Below are positions 50,191 to 59,192 of a DNA stretch of 64,000 nt, piece by piece; position 1 is the first letter of the stretch, and each line of letters starts with the position of its first letter. Source of the stretch: Desulfomicrobium macestii (GTDB lineage: Bacteria; Desulfobacterota; Desulfovibrionia; Desulfovibrionales; Desulfomicrobiaceae); NCBI RefSeq assembly GCF_014873765.1, contig NZ_JADBGG010000020.1, forward strand, positions 25,751 to 89,750, written 5' to 3'. The notes beneath the pieces are model-generated. The model saw nothing but the letters and a program-made list of their open reading frames with translations, was not told where the DNA came from and ran no database searches. Made by a program: the position numbers and the translations under genes.

Positions 50191-51141
50191 ATGCCCGTCA
50201 TCACAACGCCTTTCGGAGTTCTTGAAACCCTTCCCGACATCGAGTTTTTTTCGGGCGGCGCCGTGCAGTCCTGCATCGCCGCCCGGTCCTGTACCCTGTC
50301 CACGCCCCTTGGTCCCCTAGTCCCCCAGTTCACCGCCAGCAGCCTGCGCAAGCGCCAGTTGCCGGCCATCTCCTTTCATCCAAACGGCATGATCCGCAAT
50401 CTTCCGCTGGAAGAGCAGGTCATGGTCCCGACTCCGCTGGGCATGCTGCCTGCCGAGCAGGTCACCTTCTACGATACCGGAGCCGTCAAGCGCGTCTTTC
50501 CCTTGAACGGAACCTTGAGCGGCTACTGGACCCAGGAGGACGAGGCCGCCATGGCCACGCCCCTGGTCCTGGACACGCCCATCGGATGCGCCCGGGTCAA
50601 GGCGGTCTGCGTCTATTTTGGTCCCGAAGGCAATCTGCGCAGCCTGACCCTGTGGCCGGGCACGGTGCTCGAAGTGCCCACTCCGCTTGGAAACATCGGC
50701 GCACGGTCCGGAGTTTCGTTTTTCGACAGCGGCGTGCTGCGCTCCTTGGAACCGGCCAGCCCCGTGGCCGTGCGGACGCCTCTGGGCGAACTTCTGGCCT
50801 TTGATCAGGATGCGGTGGGTATCTGCGGCGATCAAAATTCACTGCGCTTTCGCGAGAATGGAGCCTTGCTTGGCCTGACGACGTCGGCTCACGCTTTCGA
50901 GGTGGAGCTGGAAAACGGCCGCAGGAGGTCCCTGACCCCGCCTTTGCGCCGTCACCCTTGTGACGGCGAACGCATGGAGGCGGGCTCCATCACTCTTGAT
51001 TTCAGCCCTGGACAGGTCAGCTTCACGTTCGCGGATTCCCCGCGCATCAAGGTCAGGACCGAAGGAGTCACGGCGTCCCGATTTTTTCTGCCGCTGCCCG
51101 GACTGTCGCCCATGTGTTCCATGGGCGCGGGCAAGTGGTAG
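50191..51141 (+). CDS. TPLG-motif repeat protein, 316 residues
   Basis: ATG with AGGAGG upstream. Six imperfect repeats of about 45-50 residues, each with TP(L/F/I)G near the start and a later strand such as VTFYDTGAVKRVFPLNG, VSFFDSGVLRSLEP or ISFHPNGMIRNLPL. The pattern resembles MORN-type beta-hairpin repeats but with a TPLG turn. No signal peptide. The C-terminal 60 residues depart from the repeat. It lies 32 bases before a small conserved gene. Function unknown. Confidence 0.7.
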   Translation: MPVITTPFGVLETLPDIEFFSGGAVQSCIAARSCTLSTPLGPLVPQFTASSLRKRQLPAISFHPNGMIRNLPLEEQVMVPTPLGMLPAEQVTFYDTGAVKRVFPLNGTLSGYWTQEDEAAMATPLVLDTPIGCARVKAVCVYFGPEGNLRSLTLWPGTVLEVPTPLGNIGARSGVSFFDSGVLRSLEPASPVAVRTPLGELLAFDQDAVGICGDQNSLRFRENGALLGLTTSAHAFEVELENGRRRSLTPPLRRHPCDGERMEAGSITLDFSPGQVSFTFADSPRIKVRTEGVTASRFFLPLPGLSPMCSMGAGKW

Positions 51142-51173
51142 ACCCACACGAACCAATCCGCAAAGGAGGAACT

Positions 51174-51425
51174 GTGAACGTAAGTTGTCTGGAAAAAGTG
51201 GTGGAATACGCATCCATGCCCCTGCATGGGACACTCTCGCGCAAGCTCAGAAAAGGACTCAAGATTCAGATCAACGAAGGCCGGACCTATGAAAAGGCCG
51301 TCCTGTTCCTGGGTTCCGACTTTCTTCGCGTGACCGAGAAGGAAGAAGGAATGTCCGTAAATACCTACTATGGCTGGGAGGAGATCGCCTCCATCCGTAC
51401 GTACAGTTCGGAACCGGAGGAATAG
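51174..51425 (+). CDS. Hypothetical protein, 83 residues
   Basis: GTG with AAGGAGGA five bases upstream. Small, basic in the middle (LSRKLRKGLKIQINEGRTYEK), then VLFLGSDFLRVTEKEEGM and YYGWEEIASIRTYS, suggestive of a small beta-barrel. No family recognised. Confidence 0.6.
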   Translation: MNVSCLEKVVEYASMPLHGTLSRKLRKGLKIQINEGRTYEKAVLFLGSDFLRVTEKEEGMSVNTYYGWEEIASIRTYSSEPEE

Positions 51426-51570
51426 CCTTACGGGGCCAGCCCCCCGGACCAAGACCGGTCCCACCGAGGCATCGGTTGGGACCTGGTCATTTCAATGCTG
51501 AATTTTCCCGCTTGCCCCTGACGGAATCGAAAAACCGGAAATGACTGACGCCAGACATTTAAACCGGTTT

Positions 51571-51593
51571 GACCCGCGCGGGTTTCCTTTTTT
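51571..51593 (+). terminator. Possible terminator between convergent genes
   Basis: A short GACCCG-CG-CGGGTTT dyad is followed by CCTTTTTT. A larger hairpin, GGTCCCACCGA/TCGGTTGGGACC (51458-51483), lies upstream without a T-run. Together they separate the small gene from the Fe-S protein gene. Confidence 0.45.
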
Positions 51594-51614
51594 CATGGGT
51601 GATGATTGCGCGGC

Positions 51615-52898
51615 CTATCCCGCCATCCGGCGCAAGGCGGTGAGGAAGCGCGAGCGCAGCTTTTCGCCGAGGAGCGCGCGTTTGACCGGCGGGAGTTTCA
51701 GGAATCCGCCGACAAGGGCGCGCATGAACTCCTGGGTGCGGCTCTCAGGATTGTCGAAGATGAAGGTCTGGAAGGTGTCGCGCTCCAGCGCCTGCAGCAT
51801 GACCCGCTCGAAGCTGTCCTCGGGGTGATACACTTTTTGCGGGCGAGGCTTAAGGGTGAGCGCCCCGGTCGGACATTTCAGGGCGCAGACCCCGCAGCCC
51901 AGGCACACGGCTTCGATCAGGGCCAGTTTCGCGGGTTTGCGGGACGCACTGGCGGCGTCTTCCCGTGGGTGCATGCTCACGGCGTTGACCGGGCAGGCCT
52001 TGGCGCACAGGCCGCAGCCCGTGCACAGGTTTTCGTCCACCACGGCCACGAAGTTCGATGTGACCAGGATGCCCGTGTAACCGGTCTCCCGCACGCCCTG
52101 GAGCAGATTGCAGCAGCAGCCGCAGCAGTGGCAGATGAAGCCGGCGTCGCGGCGGACGTTGTCGGCGGTCAGGGTCAGGCCCTGGTCCCGGGAGCGGGCC
52201 AGGATGTCGCGCATCTGCATCCTGTCTATGGGTTTGGCGAAGCCGTTGCGGATCAGGAAGCGCGCGCCGGTGCCCATGGAGGTGCAGGTGTCCATGGGCG
52301 TGCGGCAGGGCGCGTGCCCGAGATGGTGCTTCTCGTGGCGGCAGGAGCACAGCCCGAGTGAAAATTCCGTGTGTTCCTCGATGAGCGCGGAAGCCTTCTC
52401 GTAATCCAGGATCTCCACATGTTCCCCCAGCGCCTCTTCGTGCGGCAGGGTGCGCATGACCGAGGTGGCCTGGCCGTCCCCGAAATTGGCGTGCAGGAAA
52501 TCCTTGTCCCCGAACATGTAGGCCTGAAAAAGCTCCGCCCAGCGTGCACGCGGCAGATCCGGCCCGGTGCGCATCATGGTGAACTCGAAGAAGCCGATGA
52601 CAATGGGGCTGACCATGTACTGGTAGCGCGCGCCGTCCCAGATATCGATGACCAGCCCTTTTGCGCAGAGTCCCTCGATCATGGGGCGCAGGGCGTCTTC
52701 GGGTTCGCCCAGCATGGTCGAGATGCGCTCCAGGGTAGAGGGGCGGTAGGGCATGCGCGCGACCAGTTCGGCCTCGGGCCTGGAATACAGCTCTTCCACC
52801 AACTGTCTGAAGATCGGTGTCCATGGAGTGCGCACCGGGGCCTGGTCGAGGCGGTGTCCAAGTTTGCGGAAGATGTCCTTGCTTGTGATGTGTCCCAT
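51615..52898 (-). CDS. 4Fe-4S ferredoxin-type protein, 427 residues
   Basis: Start at ATG 52898 (AGGGAT upstream). An N-terminal winged-helix-like region (HITSKDIFRKLGHRL; RPSTLERISTMLGEPEDALRPM) precedes a cysteine-rich middle (LGLCSCRHEKHHLG; CRTPMDTC; ICHCCGCCCNLL about residue 256). Two 4Fe-4S motifs follow, LCTGCGLCAKACP (about 285-300) and VCLGCGVCALKCP (about 326-340). The C-terminus is helical. A cytoplasmic electron-transfer protein with possible DNA-binding or sensor N-terminus; partner unknown. Confidence 0.82.
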   Translation of the reverse strand: MGHITSKDIFRKLGHRLDQAPVRTPWTPIFRQLVEELYSRPEAELVARMPYRPSTLERISTMLGEPEDALRPMIEGLCAKGLVIDIWDGARYQYMVSPIVIGFFEFTMMRTGPDLPRARWAELFQAYMFGDKDFLHANFGDGQATSVMRTLPHEEALGEHVEILDYEKASALIEEHTEFSLGLCSCRHEKHHLGHAPCRTPMDTCTSMGTGARFLIRNGFAKPIDRMQMRDILARSRDQGLTLTADNVRRDAGFICHCCGCCCNLLQGVRETGYTGILVTSNFVAVVDENLCTGCGLCAKACPVNAVSMHPREDAASASRKPAKLALIEAVCLGCGVCALKCPTGALTLKPRPQKVYHPEDSFERVMLQALERDTFQTFIFDNPESRTQEFMRALVGGFLKLPPVKRALLGEKLRSRFLTALRRMAG

Positions 52899-53083
52899 GA
52901 TGATCCCTGGTTGCGCGGTTGATGGGCGATGATGCCCCCGCCCCGGCCGGAATTGCAAGCACGAATCCGTTCATTCGCGCCACGCGGCGTTGACAAGCGC
53001 GTCAGACTGGTTCAGACATTGGTCCTACCAATTTATCGGGTCGTTCGCGGCATGTCCTGCGCGGCCTCCATCGGGAGGATCTC

Positions 53084-53881
53084 ATGTTTGAAGTAGTCGC
53101 TTTGTATCTGGCCGTGGGCGCGGTGGCTGGCGTTCTGGCCGGATTGCTGGGCATCGGGGGCGGACTTGTCATCGTGCCCATGCTGGTTTTTTGCATGGAG
53201 TTGCAGAATCTGCCCCAGGAGCTGATCATGCATCTGGCGCTGGGCACCTCCATGGCCAGCATCATGTTCACCTCGGTTTCGAGCTTCATGGCCCATCATC
53301 GCCGGGGCGCGGTGGAGTGGAGCGTGGTCAGGCGCATCGTGGCGGGCATCCTGGTCGGTACGTTCCTCGGAGCCTGGGTGGCCGCGCAGATGAGCACCGG
53401 GGCGCTCAAGATATTCTTCGTCATTTTTCTTTACTACGTCTGTTACCAGATGCTCTCCGGGAAGAAACCCAAGCCGTCGCGCGTGATGCCGGGAACGGCA
53501 GGGATGTTTGGGGCCGGCAATGTCATCGGGGTGGTTTCGAGCCTGGTCGGCATCGGCGGGGGCACCCTTTCCGTGCCGTTCATGGTCTGGCACAACATTC
53601 CCATCCATAAGGCCATAGGCACTTCCGCCGCCATAGGCTTTCCCATCGCCGTGGCAGGAACGGTGGGCTACATCATGAACGGCTGGGGCGTGGACACCCT
53701 GCCGCCCTATTCCCTGGGCTATGTCTCTCTGGTGGCCTTGGTCTCCATTGCGGTCATGAGTGTCATCACCGCTCCCTTGGGCGTGCGACTGGCACACAGC
53801 CTGCCCGTGGACAAATTGAAGAGGGTGTTCGCTCTGATCCTCTTTCTGGTCGGCACCAAGATGCTGGTTTCGCTTTTCTAG
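53084..53881 (+). CDS. TauE/SafE family sulfite exporter-like permease
   Basis: 265 residues, about eight helices in two halves, each with the family glycine motif: LAGLLGIGGGLVIVPML and SSLVGIGGGTLSVPFMVW, and GTSMASI / GTSAAIGFP after each. Export of sulfite, sulfonates or related anions is typical. GGAGG precedes the ATG. In a sulfate reducer a sulfur-oxyanion role is attractive but unproven. Confidence 0.9.
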   Translation: MFEVVALYLAVGAVAGVLAGLLGIGGGLVIVPMLVFCMELQNLPQELIMHLALGTSMASIMFTSVSSFMAHHRRGAVEWSVVRRIVAGILVGTFLGAWVAAQMSTGALKIFFVIFLYYVCYQMLSGKKPKPSRVMPGTAGMFGAGNVIGVVSSLVGIGGGTLSVPFMVWHNIPIHKAIGTSAAIGFPIAVAGTVGYIMNGWGVDTLPPYSLGYVSLVALVSIAVMSVITAPLGVRLAHSLPVDKLKRVFALILFLVGTKMLVSLF

Positions 53882-53954
53882 CCGGGGCGGGGCGGCCGGG
53901 TCTTTTGCGGTCCCGGTTTTTTGCCCGGCCGGATGATTGCGTCTTTGAGTGATC

Positions 53955-53996
53955 CGGAACGATTCTTCCATAGCGGGGAATCGTTCCGTTTTTTTT
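53955..53996 (+). terminator. Strong terminator after TauE-type gene
   Basis: A perfect 11-bp stem CGGAACGATTC/GAATCGTTCCG (53955-53988) is followed by eight T residues. Confidence 0.92.
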
Positions 53997-54072
53997 GGCC
54001 TTTTGCCAGGCGCTCTCGGCCGCTTTCAGCCAACCGGAAGCCGGAGCGTTCGGCTTTGGGACAGGGGCGGTC

Positions 54073-54813
54073 CTACATGTACCAGCGCCAGCTTTGCCCG
54101 GCCCGGAAGAGTTCACGCAGGGTGAGCGGCCTGTTGCCGGCGATCTTCTTGGCCAGATAGATGAAGAGGTAGGCTGTCTGGAGGGCATCGCCCAGGGCAT
54201 CGTGGGCCGTGAAGCGGGGCAGTTCAAACTCCCGGGCCAGGTCGGTCAGCACATAGGAGATGCTCAGGTTGTACTGTTCGTAATGCGAGGGCGTGCGTTT
54301 CTCGCGCCACAGCATGGCCATGCGCATGGTGTCGAGGCAGGGGTTGGCCAAGGGGCGGCCGTGATTTTTTTTGCAGGCCCTGTTCAGGAAACTCATGTCC
54401 AGCCCCACGTGGTGCCCGACGATGAGGGTGCCCTTGCAGAATTCGATCAGTCCGGGAAGAACCTCGGCCAGGGGCGGAGCCTCGGCGATGGCCTCGGGGG
54501 TGATGCGGTGGATGAGGGTGCTTGTCTTGGGGAGCGGGATGCTGGGCCGCACCAGAATGCTGAAACTTTCGCCTGGCACGATGGCCAGTCCGCGCACACG
54601 CACGGCTCCAATGGAGACGATCTCCTCCTTGCGAGCGGAGAGGCCGGTCAGCTCCGTGTCCAGCACCGTGTAGACGTACTCCTCCAGGGGGCGGGTCTGG
54701 TCCAGCTTTCGGCACAGACGGTTGTTTTCGTCCAGCGCGGGCAGGCTTGAGGCCCTTTGACCAAGCCCCATCAGGGCGAGCAGATTTTTCGGTGTGGGAA
54801 GATTCATGCTCAT
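54073..54813 (-). CDS. DnaQ-like 3'-5' exonuclease
   Basis: 246 residues. DEDDh exonuclease motifs: YTVLDTELTGL (Exo I; leucine where threonine is usual), VGHHVGLDMSFLN (Exo II) and FTAHDALGDALQTAYLF (Exo III). An N-terminal extension of about 45 residues. The ATG overlaps the stop of the cNMP-CBS-DUF294 gene. The same exonuclease/DUF294 pairing accompanies DUF4212-type symporters in many proteobacteria; the biological link is not understood. Confidence 0.88.
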   Translation of the reverse strand: MSMNLPTPKNLLALMGLGQRASSLPALDENNRLCRKLDQTRPLEEYVYTVLDTELTGLSARKEEIVSIGAVRVRGLAIVPGESFSILVRPSIPLPKTSTLIHRITPEAIAEAPPLAEVLPGLIEFCKGTLIVGHHVGLDMSFLNRACKKNHGRPLANPCLDTMRMAMLWREKRTPSHYEQYNLSISYVLTDLAREFELPRFTAHDALGDALQTAYLFIYLAKKIAGNRPLTLRELFRAGQSWRWYM

Positions 54814-56723
54814 GCCATGTTCAGCCGGAAGACTTCGCGCAGCACTCCGTGCAGCGGGGTGATCACTCCAAAGGCTTCGCGCAGGGTTCTTTTTTCCAGG
54901 GCCGAGAGGGTCCCCGGGTCAAGGCGGTTATCCGGTGGCACGCCCTGCTCCATCTGTTCGAGCTGGTGCATGAGCCGTGAATGCAGCAGGAATTCGAAGG
55001 CCTCCCGCGCTTCGTGGAACAAATCGCGCGACAGATGCCCCTCCTGATGCAGCAGTTCAAGCCTGCCGAGGGTGCTCGTTTCGCGGATGCCGTAATAAAG
55101 GGCCATGACCCGCGCAAAATCCATGAAGGGCAGCAGGCCCCTGGTCTTTATGTCCAGTGTGTTCTTGTGGGCTCCATCCTTTTCGACCATGAAATTCTTG
55201 AAAAATGTCAGCGGCGGTTTGGAGTTCAGGCATTCCGCGGCCAGGTAGCGCAGGAACAGATCCTTGCCGGCGCAGGCGTTGGTGACGTGCAGACGCAGGT
55301 TTTCGGCCAGATCCTTGTGCCCGTAAACGCCCCGGAAATCGAAAAAGACGGAGCTGGCCAGGACGCGCTCGGGTTCCGGTGCGGTGGTCCAGGTGGTGAC
55401 CCGGTTTTTCCAGGCATCAAGCGAGCCTCGCCATTGGGGGTTCGAGGCCATCATGTCTCCCGGGCAGCGCGGAAAGCCGCAGTTTATGAGATGGGCGACC
55501 ATGCGTTCCGTGAAGGCCGAAAAATAGGTCTCGGCCGCGCGCTCCAGAAAATCCACTCCGCAGTTTTCAGTCACCAGGGCGTTGTCCTGGTCCGTGGCAA
55601 AGGTCTGCTCACGGCGGCCCTCGCTGCCCATGAGCAGGAGGCAGAACTTGACCGGAGGCGGCCCCAGTTCGCGCAGCATGAGATCAAGGAGCTTGGACAT
55701 GATCTGATCGTTCAGGATTGCGATCATGCGGGTGATGTTGCCCGCCTTGGCCCCTTGCTGAACCAGGGTGCGGATGACCGGGGTGATGCTGTCGTGCAGC
55801 GGATAGAGCCCGGGGATGGTGGTGCGCGAGGCGATTTCCCGGAACACGGACATGGGCGAACGACCCTGCAGGAGCATGATGTCGTGGGAGCTGATGATGC
55901 CTTGCAGCCTGTTGTTGGACTTGACCACGAGATGATGGATGTTCTTGGACATCATGGTCAACAGGGCGTCGAAGCACACCGCGCCGGCGTCAATGCTTTC
56001 CACCGGCGTGGTCATGATGGTCTCGGCCGGGGCCTGCAGGTCGAGGCCCAGGGCCATGGCCTTGCGCAGGTCCGTGTCCGTGATGATTCCGCAGATCTCC
56101 CCCGAGGGTTCACGGAACAGAAGCGAGCCCGTGTTGTGCCGGATCATTTCCTTGGCCGCGGCCTGGATGCTCAGACCAAAGGGCACGCTGACGGGTTCGC
56201 GGGAGACGAGATCGCCGACGGGATTGCTGAAGAGGTGCAGGCTGTGGTCTTCATGAGCCGGGAGAGTCTTGCAGCGCATTTCCTCGAATGCCTTGGACAG
56301 GAACGTGTCGGCGAAGGACTTGAGATAGAAGCGCGGGATGCCCGGGTTGAGGTGCACGGCTTCGAAAAAGCGTTCGCGGGGAATCTTGATGATGAAGGTG
56401 TCTTCGACCGTTTCGGCATCCATGGCCGCCTTTTCACCGTTGAAAAGCGACAGCGCGCCAAGGGATGCCCCTTCGGTGCGGATGTCCATGAGAATGCCCT
56501 CGTCCTCCAGAAAAAGGCGGATGGCTCCTTTCTGGATCAGATAGAGGCCGTCGACCTCGGTAATCCCCCGGCGCAGCAGGCGCGTCCCGGCCGGAAAGAA
56601 GTCCACCAGGCAGCCTCGGGCAAGACGGACAAGACTCTGCCTCTCCAGTTCGGAAAAGGGCAGAGTGCTCTCAAGAAAGGTGATGATGCTGTCGTATCCC
56701 GCAGGCTGGATTCCCGCGTTCAT
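54810..56723 (-). CDS. Cyclic-nucleotide-binding, CBS-pair, DUF294 nucleotidyltransferase-like protein
   Basis: 637 residues. A cNMP-binding domain (about 20-140: FFPAGTRLLRRG, IRTEGASLGALSLF) precedes two CBS domains (about 175-295: GIITDTDLRKAMA, GIISSHDIMLLQG). A GlnD-like nucleotidyltransferase-type domain comes next (MGSEGRREQTFATDQDNALV, with the metal-binding DQD) and a C-terminal helical DUF294 domain. Probably senses a nucleotide and modifies or regulates the linked symporter. Downstream of the symporter by 51 bases. Confidence 0.9.
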   Translation of the reverse strand: MNAGIQPAGYDSIITFLESTLPFSELERQSLVRLARGCLVDFFPAGTRLLRRGITEVDGLYLIQKGAIRLFLEDEGILMDIRTEGASLGALSLFNGEKAAMDAETVEDTFIIKIPRERFFEAVHLNPGIPRFYLKSFADTFLSKAFEEMRCKTLPAHEDHSLHLFSNPVGDLVSREPVSVPFGLSIQAAAKEMIRHNTGSLLFREPSGEICGIITDTDLRKAMALGLDLQAPAETIMTTPVESIDAGAVCFDALLTMMSKNIHHLVVKSNNRLQGIISSHDIMLLQGRSPMSVFREIASRTTIPGLYPLHDSITPVIRTLVQQGAKAGNITRMIAILNDQIMSKLLDLMLRELGPPPVKFCLLLMGSEGRREQTFATDQDNALVTENCGVDFLERAAETYFSAFTERMVAHLINCGFPRCPGDMMASNPQWRGSLDAWKNRVTTWTTAPEPERVLASSVFFDFRGVYGHKDLAENLRLHVTNACAGKDLFLRYLAAECLNSKPPLTFFKNFMVEKDGAHKNTLDIKTRGLLPFMDFARVMALYYGIRETSTLGRLELLHQEGHLSRDLFHEAREAFEFLLHSRLMHQLEQMEQGVPPDNRLDPGTLSALEKRTLREAFGVITPLHGVLREVFRLNMA

Positions 56724-56774
56724 GGCGTTGTCCTTGGGTTGTGGGGCCGGTTTCCCGGCCCCTGTTTCATTTGG

Positions 56775-58550
56775 CTAGTGATCGATGGCCGCACCCGCTC
56801 CGCGCGGGATGCGCACGCTTTCCACCATCTCCTGCACGGCGAGCGGCGGAGCCTTGGTGATCATGGAGACACCGTATGTGACCGCGAAGTTGATGACCAT
56901 GCCCACCGTTCCGATGCCTTCGGGGCTGATGCCGAAGAACCAGGGAGACACGCCCATGAACTTGGTCTGCACGATGTAGAGCATGGTGAATCCGATGCCG
57001 CTGATCATGCCGCTGATGGCTCCTTCCTTGGTCGCGCGTTTCCAGAAGATGCCGAGCACGATGATGGGGAAGAAGGAGGACGAAGCCAGTCCGAAGGCCA
57101 GCGCCACGACCTGGGCGACAAATCCCGGAGGGTGGATGCCGAAGTATCCCGCGATGATGACGCCCACGCCGATCATGACCCGGCCCACGAGCAGGCGTAT
57201 CTTTTCCGAGGCGCCGCGGTTGATGATGCGGTAGTAGAGGTCATGGGAGATGGACGAGGCGATGACCAGCAAGAGTCCGGCCGCCGTGGACAGGGCCGCT
57301 GCGAGTCCGCCTGCCGCGACCAGGGCGATGACCCAGGGCGGAAGCTGTGAGATTTCGGGTGTGGCCAGGACCATGATGTCGTTGTCTATGTAAAGTTCGT
57401 TGGCGTTGTCGAGAGGCGTGTTCGTGACCAGGCGCTGCCCGTGTGCGCCCGTTTCGCCGCTGTAGGTCGGTTTGCCCGCGAAGGCCGCGCCGGCCCGGTA
57501 GGTGATGATGCCGTCATTGTTCTTGTCCACCCAGGCCAGAAGACCTGTCTTTTCCCAATTGCCGAACCAGGCCGGTACCGAGGAGTACGGTGTTTCGCTC
57601 AGTGCGTTGGTCAGGGTATAGCGGGAGAACGCACCCAGGGCCGGAGCCGTGGTATAGAGGATGGCGATGAAAAGGATGGCGTAGAAGGCCGAGAGGCGCG
57701 CGGCCCGGACGCTGGGCACGGTGTAGAAGCGGATGATGACGTGGGGCAGGCCGGCCGTGCCGACCATGAGGCACATGGTGATGGCGAAGACGTCGATCAT
57801 GGGTTTTGTGCCCGCGCCAAAGGCGCTGGTGTACTCGGCGAATCCCAGATCCCTGCCGATCTGGTTCAGGGTTTCGAGCAGATACTTGCCCGAGTCGGCT
57901 CCACCGAGGATGGTGCCTCCAAAACCTACCTGCGGGATGGGGTTGCCGGTCAGCTTGAGCGAGATGGCGATGGCCGGAATGAGGAAGGCCGTGATCAGCA
58001 CGCAGTACTGGGCGACCTGGGTCCAGGTGATGCCCTTCATGCCGCCGATGGCCGCGTACAGGAAAACCAGGACCATGCCGATCATGACTCCGGTGTTGAC
58101 GTCGACTTCCAGGAAGCGGCTGAAGACGATGCCGACCCCGCGCATCTGCCCGGCCACGTAGGTCAGGGAGACGAAGATGGCGCAGATCAGCGCCACGAGC
58201 CTGGCCGCCGAGGAGTAATAACGGTCGCCGACGAAATCAGGGACCGTGAACTTGCCGAACTTGCGCAGATACGGGGCCAGGAGCAGGGCCAGGAGCACGT
58301 AGCCGCCGGTCCAGCCCATGAGGTACATGCAGCCCGCGTAGCCCATGAACGAGATCATGCCGGCCATGGAGATGAAAGAGGCGGCGCTCATCCAGTCGGC
58401 CGCCGTGGCCATGCCGTTGGCCAGGGGCGGAACTCCGCCTCCGGCGACGTAGAAGCCCTTGGTGTCCTTGACGCGGGAAGTCCAGGCGATTCCTATGTAG
58501 AGGGCGAACGTCGCGCCCACGATGAGATAAGTCCAGATTTGCAGTGACAT
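56775..58550 (-). CDS. Sodium:solute symporter (acetate-type, SSS family)
   Basis: 591 residues, about 13 helices. Starts with LQIWTYLIVGATFALYIGIAW; then ADWMSAASFISMAGMISFMGY and GGYVLLALLLAPYLRKFGKFTVPDFVGDRYY split, all typical of the VC_2705/ActP-like subfamily. A periplasmic insert (about 310-390) is rich in charged residues, including KNNDGIITYRAGAAF. It is cotranscribed with a DUF4212 small subunit. Likely imports acetate or a similar short acid with sodium. Confidence 0.9.
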   Translation of the reverse strand: MSLQIWTYLIVGATFALYIGIAWTSRVKDTKGFYVAGGGVPPLANGMATAADWMSAASFISMAGMISFMGYAGCMYLMGWTGGYVLLALLLAPYLRKFGKFTVPDFVGDRYYSSAARLVALICAIFVSLTYVAGQMRGVGIVFSRFLEVDVNTGVMIGMVLVFLYAAIGGMKGITWTQVAQYCVLITAFLIPAIAISLKLTGNPIPQVGFGGTILGGADSGKYLLETLNQIGRDLGFAEYTSAFGAGTKPMIDVFAITMCLMVGTAGLPHVIIRFYTVPSVRAARLSAFYAILFIAILYTTAPALGAFSRYTLTNALSETPYSSVPAWFGNWEKTGLLAWVDKNNDGIITYRAGAAFAGKPTYSGETGAHGQRLVTNTPLDNANELYIDNDIMVLATPEISQLPPWVIALVAAGGLAAALSTAAGLLLVIASSISHDLYYRIINRGASEKIRLLVGRVMIGVGVIIAGYFGIHPPGFVAQVVALAFGLASSSFFPIIVLGIFWKRATKEGAISGMISGIGFTMLYIVQTKFMGVSPWFFGISPEGIGTVGMVINFAVTYGVSMITKAPPLAVQEMVESVRIPRGAGAAIDH

Positions 58551-58572
58551 GTTTCCTCCGGTTGGTCAGTTG

Positions 58573-58824
58573 CTATTCGTGCACGTCGTATTTCTTATCC
58601 AGCCGATCCATGAGCAGAAAGTAGGCAAGGATGATGAGTACGAAAACATAGATCGAGCCCTGCTGGGCAAACCAGAAACCTAGAGGAAATCCGCCAAGAT
58701 GGAATGCGTTGAGTTGTTCGACGAAGAAAATCCCGAATCCGTAGGATACCGTCGCCCAGATGGCCAAAAGGATGAGCATGTACGTTTTGTTTCTTTTCCA
58801 GTAACTTTGCATTGACATATCCAT
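58573..58824 (-). CDS. DUF4212 small subunit of sodium symporter
   Basis: 83 residues from the ATG at 58824 (GGGGGGAC upstream); a longer frame from 58905 has no ribosome site. Two helices: LILLAIWATVSYGFGIFFVEQLN and FPLGFWFAQQGSIYVFVLIILAYFLLM split by a short loop, the DUF4212 pattern with the conserved FWFAQQGSI. It is found only beside SSS symporters of this type. First gene of the unit. Confidence 0.9.
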   Translation of the reverse strand: MDMSMQSYWKRNKTYMLILLAIWATVSYGFGIFFVEQLNAFHLGGFPLGFWFAQQGSIYVFVLIILAYFLLMDRLDKKYDVHE

Positions 58825-59192
58825 GTTGTCCCCCCTGTGAAAAAAGCGTTGATGAAATGTGGCTTCACCCGATTGAGCTTGGATGTTTTCTGACACGGTT
58901 TGCAATGTATTGCATCTGCTTTCCGGTGAATGGAGGGAGAAACAGGTTATTGGCGAATGGAGTCGAATTGGACTGGTGAATGGGAATTTGTTGCCGCTGA
59001 CCGGGTTGCGGCAACCGTTCGGTTGTAGGTGATAAGTGATGGTAATAAGTGAATGTTCAAGCTAAGTACGTATATTGTGCGGAGGGTCTGGAGGTGTTTT
59101 ATGGCGGGGAACGGACTCGTTTTGGCCGTGACTTGCGTCAGGCGCAGGGTCAGCGGTCGAATTCACGCATTGCCGAGTGAAGGAGAGATATC
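58825..59192. other. Divergent regulatory region (symporter / macrodomain)
   Basis: About 370 bases with no ORF. It holds three perfect dyads: TGCAAT-GT-ATTGCA (58901-58914), TTGCCGC/GCGGCAA (58991-59014) and CAACCG-TT-CGGTTG (59012-59025), the last two overlapping. The word GAATGG also recurs three times between 58927 and 58983. The first dyad, 77 bases upstream of the DUF4212 start, is a candidate operator. Confidence 0.4.
58901..58914. promoter_or_regulatory. 14-bp dyad, candidate operator of symporter unit
   Basis: TGCAATGTATTGCA is a perfect palindrome with a 2-base centre. Its distance to the DUF4212 start fits a repressor or activator site. The binding protein is unknown. Confidence 0.3.

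Noticed and set aside
51455..51488. GGTCCCACCGA/TCGGTTGGGACC hairpin as a terminator
   Set aside because: A stable stem but no T-run on either side; kept only as an accessory structure next to the weaker terminator-like site at 51571.
54981..57350. 789-codon plus-strand ORF opposite the DUF294 and symporter genes
   Set aside because: It spans two genuine genes with clear domains on the other strand; its protein is compositionally biased and resembles no family.
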